Below are positions 1-11,555 of a stretch of 64,000 nt of DNA, one piece after another. The first letter of the stretch is position 1, and each line of letters begins with the position of its first letter. This stretch comes from Argyresthia goedartella (taxonomy: Eukaryota > Arthropoda > Insecta > Lepidoptera > Argyresthiidae): contig OX463818.1 of assembly GCA_949825045.1 (NCBI GenBank), positions 33,620,906-33,684,905 of the forward strand. Reading direction: 5' to 3'. The notes beneath the pieces are model-generated. The model saw only the letters and a list, made by a program, of their open reading frames with translations, searched no databases and was not told the DNA's origin. The position numbers were made by a program, and so were the translations under genes.

Positions 1-990
1 AGTACACACAAACTAGTTTATCCTAGGCAAAACTAGTTTGTCCTGAAATAGGGTCTGGCCGGTAACATATATACTGATAATGATTGCAATTAGGTAAGTC
101 AGCTAATTTTAAAAGTCACCAATCATCCATTCGTTGATATTTATTAGTGAGATGTGGGAAAGTTAGTAGTTTTCGTAGCCGCCTGCAGGTGATCAGGGTA
201 ATGCTTTGTGTTTGCATATTCGGAACATCGCTCAAGGCTGTTTTCAGTGTTCCAAACATTATGCAATAACGACTAAGGAAGTCATGTAATGACTACATGA
301 CTAAACAACTTTGACTTCATCGGTTCGATTCTTCGATTTTAGTTGCTGAGATCAAGATGTCCTGGAAACTTGAAATTGGGCTCAAGGGTGTATCATGAAG
401 ATTATATTATTATATCAAGAAGATATTTTTTCTGACTTGTAATTCTGTAAGTAGGTCACTTTTCTTTCTCGGGTTAGTTTCTTTATTCTTATTGCTAAGT
501 TTTTCTTCTACTTTTTTCTGTATCTTCTGTGGATATCTGTAACTGGCTTTATTCTTGTATTGTTTAATATTGTAACTTATCTATATTATTTGCTGTTGAT
601 GTCCCAAATACAATTAAAATATATATATATATATATATATATAGTTAAATGGCATTTGCCAAGTCCATGACAATATCAACAGTACTAAGGAAATTTAGAT
701 TTTTTATATATATTAAGGGAAACATCTGAAAACAGTTCATTGATTTAAAATTTACTAAAAAAAAAAACGAGAAGTGTCGAGCAGTAAAGTAGCAGCTACA
801 GTAATTATACCGTAAAAACGCAGATTGGTTTTGCATAGCAGACACAAAACACCTTGTAGGTAGCTATCATCATCATATCGATAAAAGCCTTTAGGGACAG
901 GTCGTCCACATCTCAAAAAGTCACCCCAAGGGCAATTTATGGGATGAGATTATGGGATCGTATATTCGTATTAACTGTATATGTTATATG
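1..990. other. Unassigned AT-rich intergenic DNA
   Basis: I see no gene here. The only clear structure is an AT dinucleotide run at about 619-642. The short open frames are AT-rich and show no recognisable domain. Confidence 0.6.
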
Positions 991-991
991 A

Positions 992-1236
992 CGGCCTCTG
1001 TGGCGCAGCGGTTGTGGCTCTGCCTACCATGCGAGAGGTCCCGGGTTCGATCCCCGGCTGGGGGTAATGAAAAAAAAAAATAAAAAATAAAAAAATAAAA
1101 AGAACAATTCCCAGGTCTTGGATGTTTATATGTGTGTGACGTCGCTGTTTCTGGTTACCACGACACAGGGTATCCTAGTGTGGGGCCAGAAGCAATGTAT
1201 GTGCCTGTATGTAAATGTTTATGTTTATGTTTGTTT
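992..1236 (+). repeat. tRNA-derived SINE, copy 1
   Basis: The head is tRNA-like, with an A box TGGCGCAGCGG at 1001-1011 and a B box GGTTCGATCCC at 1044-1054. It is followed by an A-rich stretch and a body ending in a TTTATG-type tail. The same head and body recur at 4312-4512 and, decayed, at 17905-18095. A SINE of this kind is transcribed by RNA polymerase III from the internal boxes and mobilised by a LINE reverse transcriptase. It is not a working tRNA because the acceptor stem does not close. Confidence 0.85.
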
Positions 1237-1607
1237 ATATATGTCCACCGAAAGATTGTCAAAAACGTTCGTTCTATGACTTGAAAAATGGATGAACGAA
1301 TGAAGATAGCCAGCCAACCCAGTACAACTCAATGACAGTGGCAGCTTTACAAGATTGCCACAGTAACAATGGATTCTAACGCTTGAAACGTACGGCATCC
1401 TATGAGTCATTTCATAAAAAGTGCATCGTAATTGAAAAAAAAATACATTGTACTTCATGAAACAATGGCTCAGCTGACATTGACAACTGCAACGTAGTTA
1501 GGTGCATAGTTTTACAAGCTATAATTCAAGTATTTAATGTCTGTCTGTAAATAAAAAACGGATATCACGCTTTATTCCAAGTAGCTAACTAAACTCTGAT
1601 TTTAACA

Positions 1608-1812
1608 GACTAGTGTATAATCGCACATCAAAAATACTGATTTGCACAGCAAAAAAAAGATACTAAAAACAATTTTTATGTTTTAAATATTTAATGAGTA
1701 TTTGTTGTTGTTCTTACATGTTCAACCTAACACGAAGGATAAAGGGGGCTCCGCTTCGCTCACCCCCTTTACCCGTCACCTAAGCTACCGCAGCATAAGG
1801 GATATTTGCATC
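1608..1812 (-). repeat. hAT-like MITE, truncated copy carrying the hairpin module
   Basis: The sequence starts with the inverted terminal region (TAATCGCACATC...TGATTTGCACAGC). It includes a complete 47-bp hairpin module at 1731-1777 between ACCTAA repeats (1725-1730 and 1778-1783). The distal terminus is missing past about 1812. It is the reverse orientation of the intact copy at 18746-19001. Confidence 0.65.
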
Positions 1813-2300
1813 GGAAAATGGGGGTGTTGATGTATGTATTAAAATCAAAAACTAGTTAACATTTGAAGCTGAAATTTTGAAGCTGTAGGAAGTTTATAGG
1901 AATGATCAACGAAACAAGTGATTTTCAAATTTCCTCTCTCCAAGGGGGTATGAGGGATTAACTTTGTATGGACTATGAAGGGAGGGGAGGGAGTAGGAGA
2001 CTGGCCATTCTTACACGAACTTGTAGCTTAGCTCCGTGTGCATAAGGCCTAGTCCAGTGTAAAACTAGACCTCACTAAAGCGGTGACATTGAGATGAGAC
2101 CTGCATTGGTAATTGTTCATTATTACATTACAGTCTCATGGGCATGCGCAGCGCAGCTATTTTGCTGCCCACAGTCAACCGATTTTGTGCTACTGCGCCG
2201 TCAGTTATGCAACGGTGTTGCGGTAAGTATTCGTCGGATAACATTCGTAATACGTGAAGGAAACCTTACATACACTGAGGAAGTAGTCTAATCGCCACGA

Positions 2301-3047
2301 TATAGTAAGTCGATAGTTGATACGTACGAGAGGATTTACAGTTGATTGATATTTTGATATTATTACGTCTTCCGTCGGAATATAGCTACCTACCTACCTA
2401 CATTTATTGCAAGTAGGCAAAAAAAATGCACTCGTACAAGTCAAATACTGGATTTGAGAAAAATAAATCAAATGTGATTAACTAATATTTCATTTCATTT
2501 CTTTCCCGCCCCCGCATCTTTCGTCCCGTCGCCCGCAGACCATGGGAGTGCTACGTACGAATTTGACAAGCTAATGCAGTAATGTTAGCAGTAATGTTTA
2601 GTCAACTTTTACATTCCATGTAAATATCTAGCAACAATATCGGGTCTCGATTGACATCCAGACCCGTATAGTATATATAGTAAGTCGATAGTTGATACGT
2701 ACGAGAGGATTTACAGTTGATTGATATTTTGATATTATTACGTCTTCCGTCGGAATAAAGCTACCTACCTACCTACATTTATTGCAAGTAGGCAAAAAAA
2801 ATGCACTCCTACAAGTCAAATACTGGATATGAGAAAAATAAATCAAATGTGAATAACTAATATTTCATTTCATTTCTTTCCCGCCCCCGCATCTTTCGTC
2901 CCGTCGTCGCCCGCAGACCATGGGAGTGCTACGTACGAATTTGACAAGCTAATGCAGTAATGTTAGCAGTAATGTTTAGTCAACTTTTACATTCCATGTA
3001 AATATCTAGCAACAATCTCGGGTCTCGATTGACATCCAGATCCGAGA
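2301..3047. repeat. Tandem duplication, two units of about 375 bp
   Basis: Unit 1 spans 2301-2675 and unit 2 begins at 2676. They are nearly identical by eye, with a few substitutions and one 3-bp gain in unit 2 in the CGTC-rich stretch near 2905. Each unit holds the right arm of the fold-back element found complete at 13605-13740 (unit 1 about 2506-2572, unit 2 about 2881-2950), including CATGGGAGTGCTACGTACG. Each unit also ends in a small potential stem around GGGTCTCGATTGACATCCAGA. No coding sequence is evident. Confidence 0.85.
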
Positions 3048-3353
3048 TTGATGCTACCGCGACCTCTCGATTTGATCTTTGGGCCGAGACGCTCGGTATT
3101 GTCAAATGCCCATCTTTAGAGCGATATTCCTCTAAAAGGAGACTTTCCAAATCCCGAAGAATATATGTTATGAAGACAACTTTCACCTTCAATCATAATG
3201 TTTTGAAAACATTATAATTGTGTAGATGCTATACGAAAAAAAACAGCTTTATAGATGTTTTCGACCTAAACCTTGCTGTTTCTTGGGATCTAAAAAGAAT
3301 ATTGAAATTGCATCAAAAATGGTGTTCAAAATATATTTAACTGTATGTTTGCG

Positions 3354-3471
3354 GTTTTTTCACCTTCCCAATTTGGTTCAAGTAGATTAAAACAGTTTTT
3401 TCACTAACACCACAGCCTGCAGCTAACTCGGACGTGGTTTGTGATGGATCCGCTTCCACAATAGCTTCAAT
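3354..3471 (-). pseudogene. mariner transposase fragment (N-terminal helix-turn-helix)
   Basis: On the minus strand one open frame reads EAIVEADPSQTTSELAAGCG and continues VSEKTVLIYLNQIGKVKK. This matches the second helix-turn-helix region of mariner-family transposases, which binds the terminal inverted repeats. Only about 39 codons survive. There is no upstream start, and no catalytic DDE/D domain is visible in the flanks. It is a dead relic. A second mariner relic lies at 41075-42290, but the two fragments do not overlap in protein, so I cannot say whether they belong to one family. Confidence 0.75.
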
Positions 3472-3479
3472 TCTTCATT

Positions 3480-4311
3480 TTAGCAACACATATACATGAG
3501 TAAATAGCTGTATAAATTTGAATTTGGAATTCCTAACCATAAAGGAGATATTTGAGATCAAAGTGGCCAGTACGGCGAAACGCCAATTTCATATGTAAGG
3601 ACCTATTATAATGAATAAAAAATTTGAATTTTGAAGCCTAGCTTTTCTTCCTTAGTCTTGCGTCACCATTGGTTTATTTGTTTTTAGGGCCCAAACGAGG
3701 CTGACTAAATCAAGTCCCACACAAGGAACTGGGTTACCACAACGACTTATGCCGATTCCGATTAGGAACCTAATTTGATCCGTAAAATTACCGTGACCGT
3801 CTTAAAACAAGTCTTGGTATTAGGTAAATAAAGCCCATAATGGCGAATTGGAATGGAAATGGTTGGCATGGTGATGTTCTTGTTTTGAACCTAATTTGAA
3901 TCGGAAAAGATTGTGGTAACCTCTACTGCTGGTAACTGTGCTACCCCTAGTTAGCCTAACGAGGACAGAAGGTACGCCGGCGATCCCACATGATGTCATA
4001 ATGCGCAGAGGATTACCACATCGGCACTGAAAACGACAATGTTATACTCGCAATTAATGACTTTGGAAGTGGGTCATGAAACATTGAATACAATACACGG
4101 CCTTGATAAATATAAAATATAATTAATTTTGCTGGACCCATTGTCTCTTGTGCTTTTATTATACGGACGATCTATGATGGAAAATATCTGGAAATAATCT
4201 CTTGTTAGAAAAAAACTCAACATTTTCCAAATCTTGTTTTGAAATCGAAGACAGGTGTTTTGCAACGGATCCTTAGTCAATGCAGCGTATCAACGATTCA
4301 ACCTTCATTTC
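3480..4311. other. Unassigned intergenic DNA
   Basis: No gene, tRNA or clear repeat is recognised between the mariner relic and the SINE. Short frames are uninformative. Confidence 0.5.
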
Positions 4312-4512
4312 GACTATCCCTGCGGCGAAGCGGTTGTGGCTCTACCACCGACCTTGCCAGAGGTCCCGGGTTCGATCCCCGGCTGGGGGTAACAAAAACC
4401 CAGGTCTTGGATGTTTATCTATGTGTGACGCCGTTATTTCTGGTTCCCACGGCACAGGGTATCCTAGTGTGGGACCAGAAGCAATATATGTGCCTGTATG
4501 TAAATTAAAAAA
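4312..4512 (+). repeat. tRNA-derived SINE, copy 2
   Basis: This is the same family as 992-1236. The A box is altered (TGCGGCGAAGCGG, 4321-4333) and the B box GGTTCGATCCC is intact at 4369-4379. The body ends TGTGCCTGTATGTAAATT plus an A-run. Overlapping open frames in this interval come from the SINE and are not genes. Confidence 0.85.
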
Positions 4513-5904
4513 AAGAGGATTGTAGATGATGTACAAGCAACACAGAGGTTTCACTGTGTTGCTTGTGCCATTTGGGAGAGACGATGGTATGAAAAGGTTC
4601 ATTATTTAAGAAATCTCATTTTTCATCAATCTCAATTGGACAAGTTCCCATTATGAAGACCCGTTCTTAGAGAAGCTGAGATGAGTAATGCATGAGATAA
4701 ATAAAACATAAAATATTTGTATAAAATCCAATGTTTACAATTAGCACACACATCAACATGTGCGCTATTACGGCATCGGATATTTAAGAAGTGATTATAT
4801 CACAGGTAAATAAATAGTCTAAGGTCAGGCACATATTTGCACGTACCATAATGTATGCGCATGAGTCATTAAGGCGGTCATGCAAGGACGAACTTGTTTG
4901 TCAACGATGACTATGTCTGACGAGCCAGTAGACAGAATATAGTGGAAATTTATGTGGACTCATCGCATCGAACAAATGAATTAACAAAAACCGGTCAAAC
5001 TCGCATACATAAGTATATGTGTAACTTTAGTTTTTTGCTGTTCTAGCGTCAATAGAAATCTTCACTCTGCGAAGATTTTTCCTATCATAATTTCTTTATT
5101 GCACACAATGATATAAAAAAAAAAGTTACATAAAAATAGTGAACAAAGGAGAGCTTATCTCTAATATGAGATCTGTTCCAGCAAACCAGGTTAAAGTGGG
5201 AAATGTTGATTGCTGAGCAGGGGTAGACCTATGTGTACAACAATATGACGAAATAAATAAGTACTTACATAAATATTAATAAATAAAATAAAATGTATAA
5301 TTACTATAATTATATAATAAATACTGATAATATAATACTAACTATTACTATTATATATAAATGTGCTAATAAATACTTACATACATACTACCTGTAATTC
5401 TAAAGAGAGAGATAATGCTTTTCCTATCCAGCTATTACGATTCATAAGGTTCAGTAATGGCGCACAAAGGGACAGCGGAGGCTTAGTACAGGGTCCCGTT
5501 GCTCAACCTGCGAGACGGCAACCTTAAAAATAGTATAGAACAATCCCGGAAAACAGCTCGATACATACCACAGACACACATTTAGTATTTAGGTACGGTA
5601 CCTTCTTTTTACGACTACTAGCAAAGGTTTGCGATCCACTTACTCAATTGCGAGCCAGAATCAGACTTCTCGGTGAATGGACCAAATTACGCGATATGAG
5701 CACAATGATATGCCACGTGTAATAACTGGTAGGACGCTATGAATTAGAGCTAATTTCGTCTGGCTAACGGGATTTACGAGAACAAAGATACTTAAATTGC
5801 CAATTTGGATGTTCCATTGGACGATAAACCGGCTTGGCTAATTGGATTGGATGTAGTTCGTATGTAAGTCATTGAAGAAAATATTGCACAAAACAGTGAA
5901 AACA
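4513..5904. other. Unassigned intergenic DNA with a short repeat fragment
   Basis: About 5100-5240 resembles the 3-prime untranslated region of the LINE at 5905-6345 (GAGCTTATCTCTAATATGAG and ACCTATGTGTACAACAA), and also 31930-32030. The rest is AT-rich with no recognisable gene. Confidence 0.5.
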
Positions 5905-6345
5905 AAACAAATATAAAGAAAAAAACATGTACAAAGGCGAGCTTATCTCTTACAAGATATTTCTTCTAGCACACCTAGAATGAAGAGGAAAAAAGAAACT
6001 AAAGGTAGAACTACGTGCACAACAATAAAAATGTTAATAAAAATAACAAACTACTTACCAATATCTACATAATACTAAAAATGCTTATCATGGAAGAGAA
6101 ATAGAGTGTTCTTTCAAACGGCTTTTAAAAGTGTGAATTGACGGACTGTCTCTGATGGCGCTGGGGAGTTTGTTACAGAGACATAGAGATAGCTCGTAGT
6201 CTGATCCCATTCTCATAAGCGGCAGTGTTATGTTGCGGAGTTGTAAGTAGTGACCGAGTGTGAGATCTCCGTGGGTAGTAATGTAGGTTCCACGTTGCCC
6301 ATGCAGATTATCAGGGGCATAGCTGTGCCCGATGTGCCCACGTTA
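5905..6345 (-). mobile_element. 5-prime-truncated LINE, C-terminal end of reverse transcriptase
   Basis: Read on the minus strand, one frame gives NLHGQRGTYITTHGDLTLGH, then YLQLRNITLP, CNKLPSAIRDSPSIHTFKSR and LKEH. This is the conserved tail downstream of the RT domain in jockey/CR1-type LINEs (the LP.xIRxSPS..FKxxLK pattern). The catalytic RT core is absent, as expected for 5-prime truncation during target-primed reverse transcription. The 3-prime UTR portion (about 5905-6080) recurs at about 5100-5240 and 31920-32040. It is a dead fragment. Confidence 0.75.
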
Positions 6346-6509
6346 AGCTATTTATTCAGTACCACATTTTGCATGAGTGCCGGATTATCCAATAGGCAGA
6401 GAAGGCAACTGACTTGGAGGAAAATAAATAGGTATGCAATGTTCAATCGAGACAAAGTAAATTTGAATTAAATTTAGCACACATAGTGATCTAAACCCTT
6501 ATTTATATA

Positions 6510-7251
6510 TGGGAAATATTAAACTGCACATCAAAAATACTGATTTGCACAGCACAAATAGCCCTTATATTTGCTGCGGTAGCTTAGGTGAAGCCCCTTT
6601 TATCCTTCGTGTTAGGTTAAACATGTAAGAACAACAAAAATACTTAAAACATAAACTTAAGTACTCATTATAGTAGTTTATGTGACTGCTACATAATGGA
6701 GGGCATTAATACTCGAGAGTGGGTTTATGAAACGAGCCGAAGGCGAGTTTCATAATAATATCACTCGAGAGTTTTAATGCCTAATTATGTACAGTTACAC
6801 ACACAAGTTTATCTAGACACATATCATAAGCTCTCTCTGATGTGTTCAGGAACCGCATGTTTGACCGGCAATGTTTCTCTGCAGTTGTTTAGCTTGTTCT
6901 GAAGTTCCAACTTCACGCAGGCGGGCGTCGGCGTTCGAAATTTGAATCTCAGTACCAATTTCACAGACAAATTAGAGACAGCACGCAGGCGGGCGTTAGC
7001 GTTCGAAATTTGAATGTCATAATATGCAGAAAAATTACACATTATGGTCATAATGTGTAATTTTTCAGATAGGAAATGAGTTTTTACCGAGTAGTTTAAC
7101 ATTATGCTGATCGTAACGTGCGGTTTTTGTACGCAGTAAAGAGGGTTTATGATACGTGTGGAGATAAAATATTTAAAACATAAAAAGTGTTTTTGCTGAT
7201 CCTTTTTTGCTGCGTACATCAGTATTTTTGATGTGCGATTAAATACCAGCC
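6510..7251 (+). mobile_element. hAT-like MITE split by a second element
   Basis: The left half (6510-6670) and right half (about 7178-7251) match the two ends of the intact MITE at 18746-19001. The 8-bp flanks are TTTATATA (6502-6509) and TTTATAGT (7252-7259), matching 6 of 8, which fits an aged 8-bp target duplication. The hairpin module here is shortened to 22 bp (6590-6611) between TTAGGT repeats. The interruption at 6671-7177 is the composite element described separately. Confidence 0.65.
6671..7177 (+). mobile_element. Composite inverted-repeat element, unit 1
   Basis: The left module (TAGTAGTTTATGTGACTG...CTCGAGAG...GGCATTAATACTC and its inverted partner) is followed by a right module bounded by AGTTTATCTA.ACACATATCAT and ATGATACGTGTG.AGATAA. 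Five copies occur in the window (6671, 21248, 33390 and 33771 forward; 56947 reverse), always with both modules together. No transposase is encoded, so it is non-autonomous. Confidence 0.65.
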
Positions 7252-7262
7252 TTTATAGTATA

Positions 7263-7670
7263 TGTCACCATAAGATAGTCAAAACCGTTATTTGATAAAC
7301 TAACGCGTTAGACGTTCAACTATCGACATATAGTAAAGCAGACCGACAGGGTTTATAATTTACGTTTCTTTTGTTCTTACATGTCAACCTAACACGAAGA
7401 CTATTTGGGGGCTTCGCTGCGCTCGCCCCCTCTAGTCTTCAGCTAAGCTACCGCAGTGTTTGCCCTGGTATTTCATTTGCAATTCAAGTGTAAACCAACT
7501 GGTTTACACCATTAAACTTACTATTTAACAGTTTTAGCCGTTAGTTTATCAACTAACGCGTCACATAGTAAGCAGTACGCTACAGTTTACTATCTGTCGA
7601 TAGTTGACCAACTAACGAGAAAAAAAACGTTAGTTTATCAACTAACGGTTTTGACAATCTTACGGTGACA
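7263..7670. mobile_element. MITE with long terminal inverted repeats (TGTCACC...GGTGACA)
   Basis: The element starts TGTCACC and ends GGTGACA, flanked by TATA on both sides. Subterminal inverted repeats contain the words GTTAGTTTATCAACTAACG and AACTATCGAC. The core carries a hairpin module (about 7393-7440) related to that of the hAT-like MITE. Other copies lie at 26037-26390, 35422-35768 and, interrupted, about 21120-22285. It has no coding capacity. Confidence 0.75.
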
Positions 7671-7737
7671 TATACAACTAGAACAACATGCAGTTGTGAG
7701 TTTCCGCCTTATGGTAAAAAAAACATTCTATACATAC

Positions 7738-8282
7738 TGTTCAGGCTTCTCAGCACCTAATGACCTCGTAGGGGCCCATCAGCTACGAGGTAGCGTAACG
7801 ATCAGTTGCCAAGAAGTGTGAACGTCGGCGATTCACCGAGCTGAAGTAATTGGGGTCGATCTAACCTGGTCTGTGCTTCGGTCCCGTCAACCTCCTGTCT
7901 CTCTGCAAGGCCCGGGTGCACCCTAGGCTCTTCTTGGTAGACAGGTTCTTCAGCCAACCTCCTATGACTGGCGGGCCAGCTTCAATGAGCACAGTATTCC
8001 AACACAGGTTATGTTACGTGGTAAAAACCAATCGGCCACGTAAATGCGAACTTTATCTGGTTCGGGGAACCACAGCACACTCAGCTATATTGACAATCCT
8101 GAGGGAAACCCGAATACATTCCAGATGGCCTGCGATTTAATTTCAATACCCTAACCAAAACGCGTTTACATTGCGAGGGCTTTCGTCTGTCAGTTGTCAA
8201 AAAACTGCTAGGTTGGCAGCAACGTCAAATTCAAAATGGCCGTTCAGAAACCATCGATCGAATATCGATTTGGAATCGAACA
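7738..8282 (-). repeat. 3-prime LTR of the BEL/Pao element
   Basis: 545 bp, TGTTC...GAACA, nearly identical to 11556-12100. The short open frame inside (7916-8140), also present in the other LTR, is LTR sequence rather than a gene. The element-strand sequence just before it (GGGCGGGTGAT, from 8283 upward) is the likely polypurine tract. Confidence 0.93.
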
Positions 8283-8314
8283 ATCACCCGCCCGGACAGG
8301 CACCCACCTGTCCC

Positions 8315-11023
8315 CTAATCTACGGGCAGCCGAGACAACGTTGCTACCGCTCGTTTTAGAACCGAGCCTCCTACTAGAACCTCTGCAGACCGGGGGGTCC
8401 CGTCCTTGCCAGGGAACAAGTTAACAATGCGCCCCCTGCGCCAACGTAGTGGCGGTAGGTTAGCATCCTTAACCAGAACGAGGTCACCAACACTAGGGGG
8501 GCTGGTTTTGTCAGTCCACTTAAGGCGCTGTTGTAAGATATGCAGATACTCGAGCGACCAACGCTTCCAGAAATTCTGAGTAAACTGCTGCAACATCTGA
8601 TACCTTGACAACCGATACAATTTCACTCACTCGAAGGGGTGCTCGGGCAACGCGTTAAGTGGCTGTCCTATCGAGAAATGGCTTGGGGTCAGAGCCTCCA
8701 GGTCATTTGGATCCGAGCTGAGCGGACACAACGGTCGCGAATTGAGAACGGCCTCGATCTTACAAAACAATGTCGCGAGCTCCTCAAAAGTCAGCGCGGT
8801 CTGACCTACTATACGCCCCAAGTGCGTCTTAGCTGACTTAACTACGGCCTCAAAAATCCCACCCCAGTGGGGGCAAATCGGTGGGCTGAAGGTCCACTGT
8901 ATACCCCGACGGGAGAGGGCCGTTCCAATATCCACTTTATTTACATTCAAAAAGTTGACTATCTCTCGTAAGTATCGTTCCGCACCGATGTAGTTAGTGC
9001 CGTTATCAGAGCGGATCAAAGTTGGAAGTCCCCTTCGAGAAACAAACCTATCCAAACAAGCAATGAAAGCCTCTGTCGAGAGATCAGCAACGAGCTCGAG
9101 ATGTACCGCCTTGGTGGATAAACAAACAAACACACATAGGTACGCCTTATATTGCCTAGCGGTACGCAATCGTGAACTCTTCACCATAAACGGTCCTGCA
9201 AAATCCGTACCAACACCTGAAAACGGTCTGACCTCATTCACACGATCAGGGGGCAAGTCCCCCATGAGAGGTTGCATCGTGGCAGCCTTAAGTCGATAAC
9301 AAGGCATGCACCGAAACACGATGTTCCGTATGACACGGCGGGCAGATAAGATCCAAAACTCCCGCTGGAGCGTGGCCAACAACGCGTTACAGCCGGCATG
9401 CGCGTTTTTAATATGACGATCAGTCACCAGCAATTCAACTAACTGTCCCCCCTTGGGGAGCAGAAGTGGGTGACGAGCCGAATACGACAGATTCGCATTG
9501 CGCAATCTTCCTCCTACCCGAAGTAACCCGGTCGAATCAACAAAGGGGTTGAGACGCGCGACGGCTCCCTTCAATTTCGAACGTCCACTTCGTATAATCT
9601 CCAATTCTGCCCCAAACTTCGAGGACTGTACCAACCGGACCAAATTCAACAGCGACTCGTTTCGCTCTGCCGGAGTCAGAATAGGGTTCAACGTTCGCTG
9701 ATCGCGAGGAGTACGACAATTTCGAGCGAATCTCCTAATCCAAGTGGACACGTTTATCAACTTGTCAAGTGAGCTATACCGGTCCAGCAGAAACCCGGCG
9801 TCAGGGTCCTCAGCCTTCTGGGTAACATGCACGGCCGCTCTGGGGCCATGATCCGAAGATACTACTACATGGCTGTGCGGCCAGTCCGATTCTCTCTTGG
9901 CAAGCCAGGGTGGTCCCCACCACAAATGGTGTCTAACGAGTGCAGGAGCCCGACATCCCCTGGATGCACAATCAGACGGGTTCAATTCTCCTGGTACATG
10001 TCTCCAGGTCAGTGGGACCTCAGACGACACAATCTGGGAGACACGGTTCGCAACAAAAACCTCTAAGTTATGGACCGAAGCCTTCAGCCAGCACAAAACA
10101 ATCTGGCTGTCCGTCCAAGCGTACACCGTATCCTCTAAAACCACTGACCCACGCAACACTGTTAGAGTGTGATTCAAAAGTTTGGTCAAAAGAGCAGCCC
10201 CGGACAGTTCCAGTTTTGGAATCGTCATCCTTGTCCGAATAGGCGCTACCTTGCTTTTTGCCAAAACCAAACGCACGTCGACCTCCCCGGTGGAGGTGAC
10301 GGTTCGCAAATAAACCGCTGCCGCAAACCCTCGTTCAGAGGCATCACAAAACCCGTGAAGGGTTGCCCTGTAATCCCCAGCAGGGATCAATTTCCTCGGC
10401 AGCGATACATTATTTATGTCCGATAGCGAGGTGAACATTCGCGTCCAATCAGTCAACAAATCACCTGAGAGGTGGGTGTCCCAGGTCAACTGAGCCGCCC
10501 ATAGCCTTTGCATAAAACATTTGAGCAGCTCCCTAGGCTCACCCCTCAATGCTGCCACCAGCTGAGCCATCTTGACAGACTTGGTAATGTCCGATCGCAT
10601 GTGCACCAAACTGTCGAACAGATTGATGAAGCTCATCCATTCACCGGACACTCCGTCAAAAGTAGGCATAGTTATGGCAGGTAACCTGGACCCCGAACCC
10701 TGAAGCGGCAGAGGTGCTTCAATGTCACCACCATGGCTGGACTCGCGCTGTCTCCGTATGTCCGCAGCCTTCTGCGTGATAGCAGCTGCCATCTCCATAC
10801 ATTGGTCGACATCCCCTAGCAACCGTGACAGCCTGTCAGGTGCGCAACCATCAACTGATTCCGCCTGCGCGGACAATTCGAGCACCCTATTGTAACGTTC
10901 CTTAACGTCCATAGACCGCTCCAATACCACATCATGCCTATCTAAACGGTCTATCAGACCGTGTGCGAAGGAAAACCATCTGAGTTCCTTAGAAACACCC
11001 TTCTGGATTTCAGATAACGACAT
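8315..11023 (-). pseudogene. BEL/Pao gag-pol, internally deleted, one in-frame UGA
   Basis: A 798-codon frame (11023 to 8627) begins with a gag segment (residues 1 to about 168, including [16 protein letters not shown], the DUF1759-like region). It passes directly, in frame, into the Pao-type RNase H region (HGFCDASE about 223-230, [10 protein letters not shown] about 305). It then has an H2C2 zinc-binding module (H537, H542, C572, C575) and an integrase core with D607, D673 and E725. After the UGA at 8627-8629 the same frame runs on to 8315 with a DUF5641-type C-terminal domain (SPPSVGDLVLVKDANLPPLR). The reverse-transcriptase core, protease and most of gag are absent, so it cannot be autonomous. 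The clean frame across the junction near 10520 suggests either a functional deletion derivative or chance preservation. Confidence 0.92.
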
Positions 11024-11555
11024 GATCGGAACGATACTTACTCACAATTTGCAGTTACTCAATTTTATTGGACCCTCCAGTCTACAACCCAAACGAGGGA
11101 ACCCTAAACCACAACTTAAACAATGTTGTTTTCCTTAAACAATAGGAACCGAGTTTTATATCTATATAAATTCTGTAAATACAATTTAGTTTCCCTATAT
11201 CATTATAACACACACAGATAGTCAATATTAGTTCAAGTTATAAATTGCTATAAACTGAAAACAATGTAATAGCCTGCTATCAATAGATGTAACTACCTAT
11301 GTTAACCAAAACATTCATTCAATAGCATTACTAGACCACTAATAGATTGACTAACTGGTAATTCAATTCAATATCTGTCTATCTACTACCAGCAATAGAC
11401 CTATAGCTTACAATACTACCAATCTATGTGGATATAGGAACACAACCAAGTTACCTAATAACCGCCTATACCTACAGATTGATAGTCCCAAATCGTGCCT
11501 TCCTGGAGCCCTTGACGGCTGCAAATCTCAGGAAGCCACGCTCTAGCTACCAAAG
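11024..11555 (-). other. BEL/Pao leader and primer-binding region
   Basis: 532 bp lie between the 5-prime LTR and the gag start. Immediately downstream of the LTR on the element strand the sequence reads CTTTGGTAGCTAGAGCGTGG. The TGG-starting part sits where a tRNA primer-binding site is expected. I cannot identify the tRNA confidently. The rest is AT-rich leader. Confidence 0.6.

Noticed and set aside
992..1066. Possible tRNA gene with perfect A and B boxes
   Set aside because: The acceptor stem does not pair, the sequence continues into a body shared with 4312-4512 and 17905-18095, and it is multicopy: a SINE head.
4239..4602. Overlapping open frames on both strands
   Set aside because: They lie across a SINE and reflect its GC-rich head.
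7916..8140. Open frame inside the LTR (also 11734-11958)
   Set aside because: Present in both LTRs as a by-product of LTR sequence; no domain.
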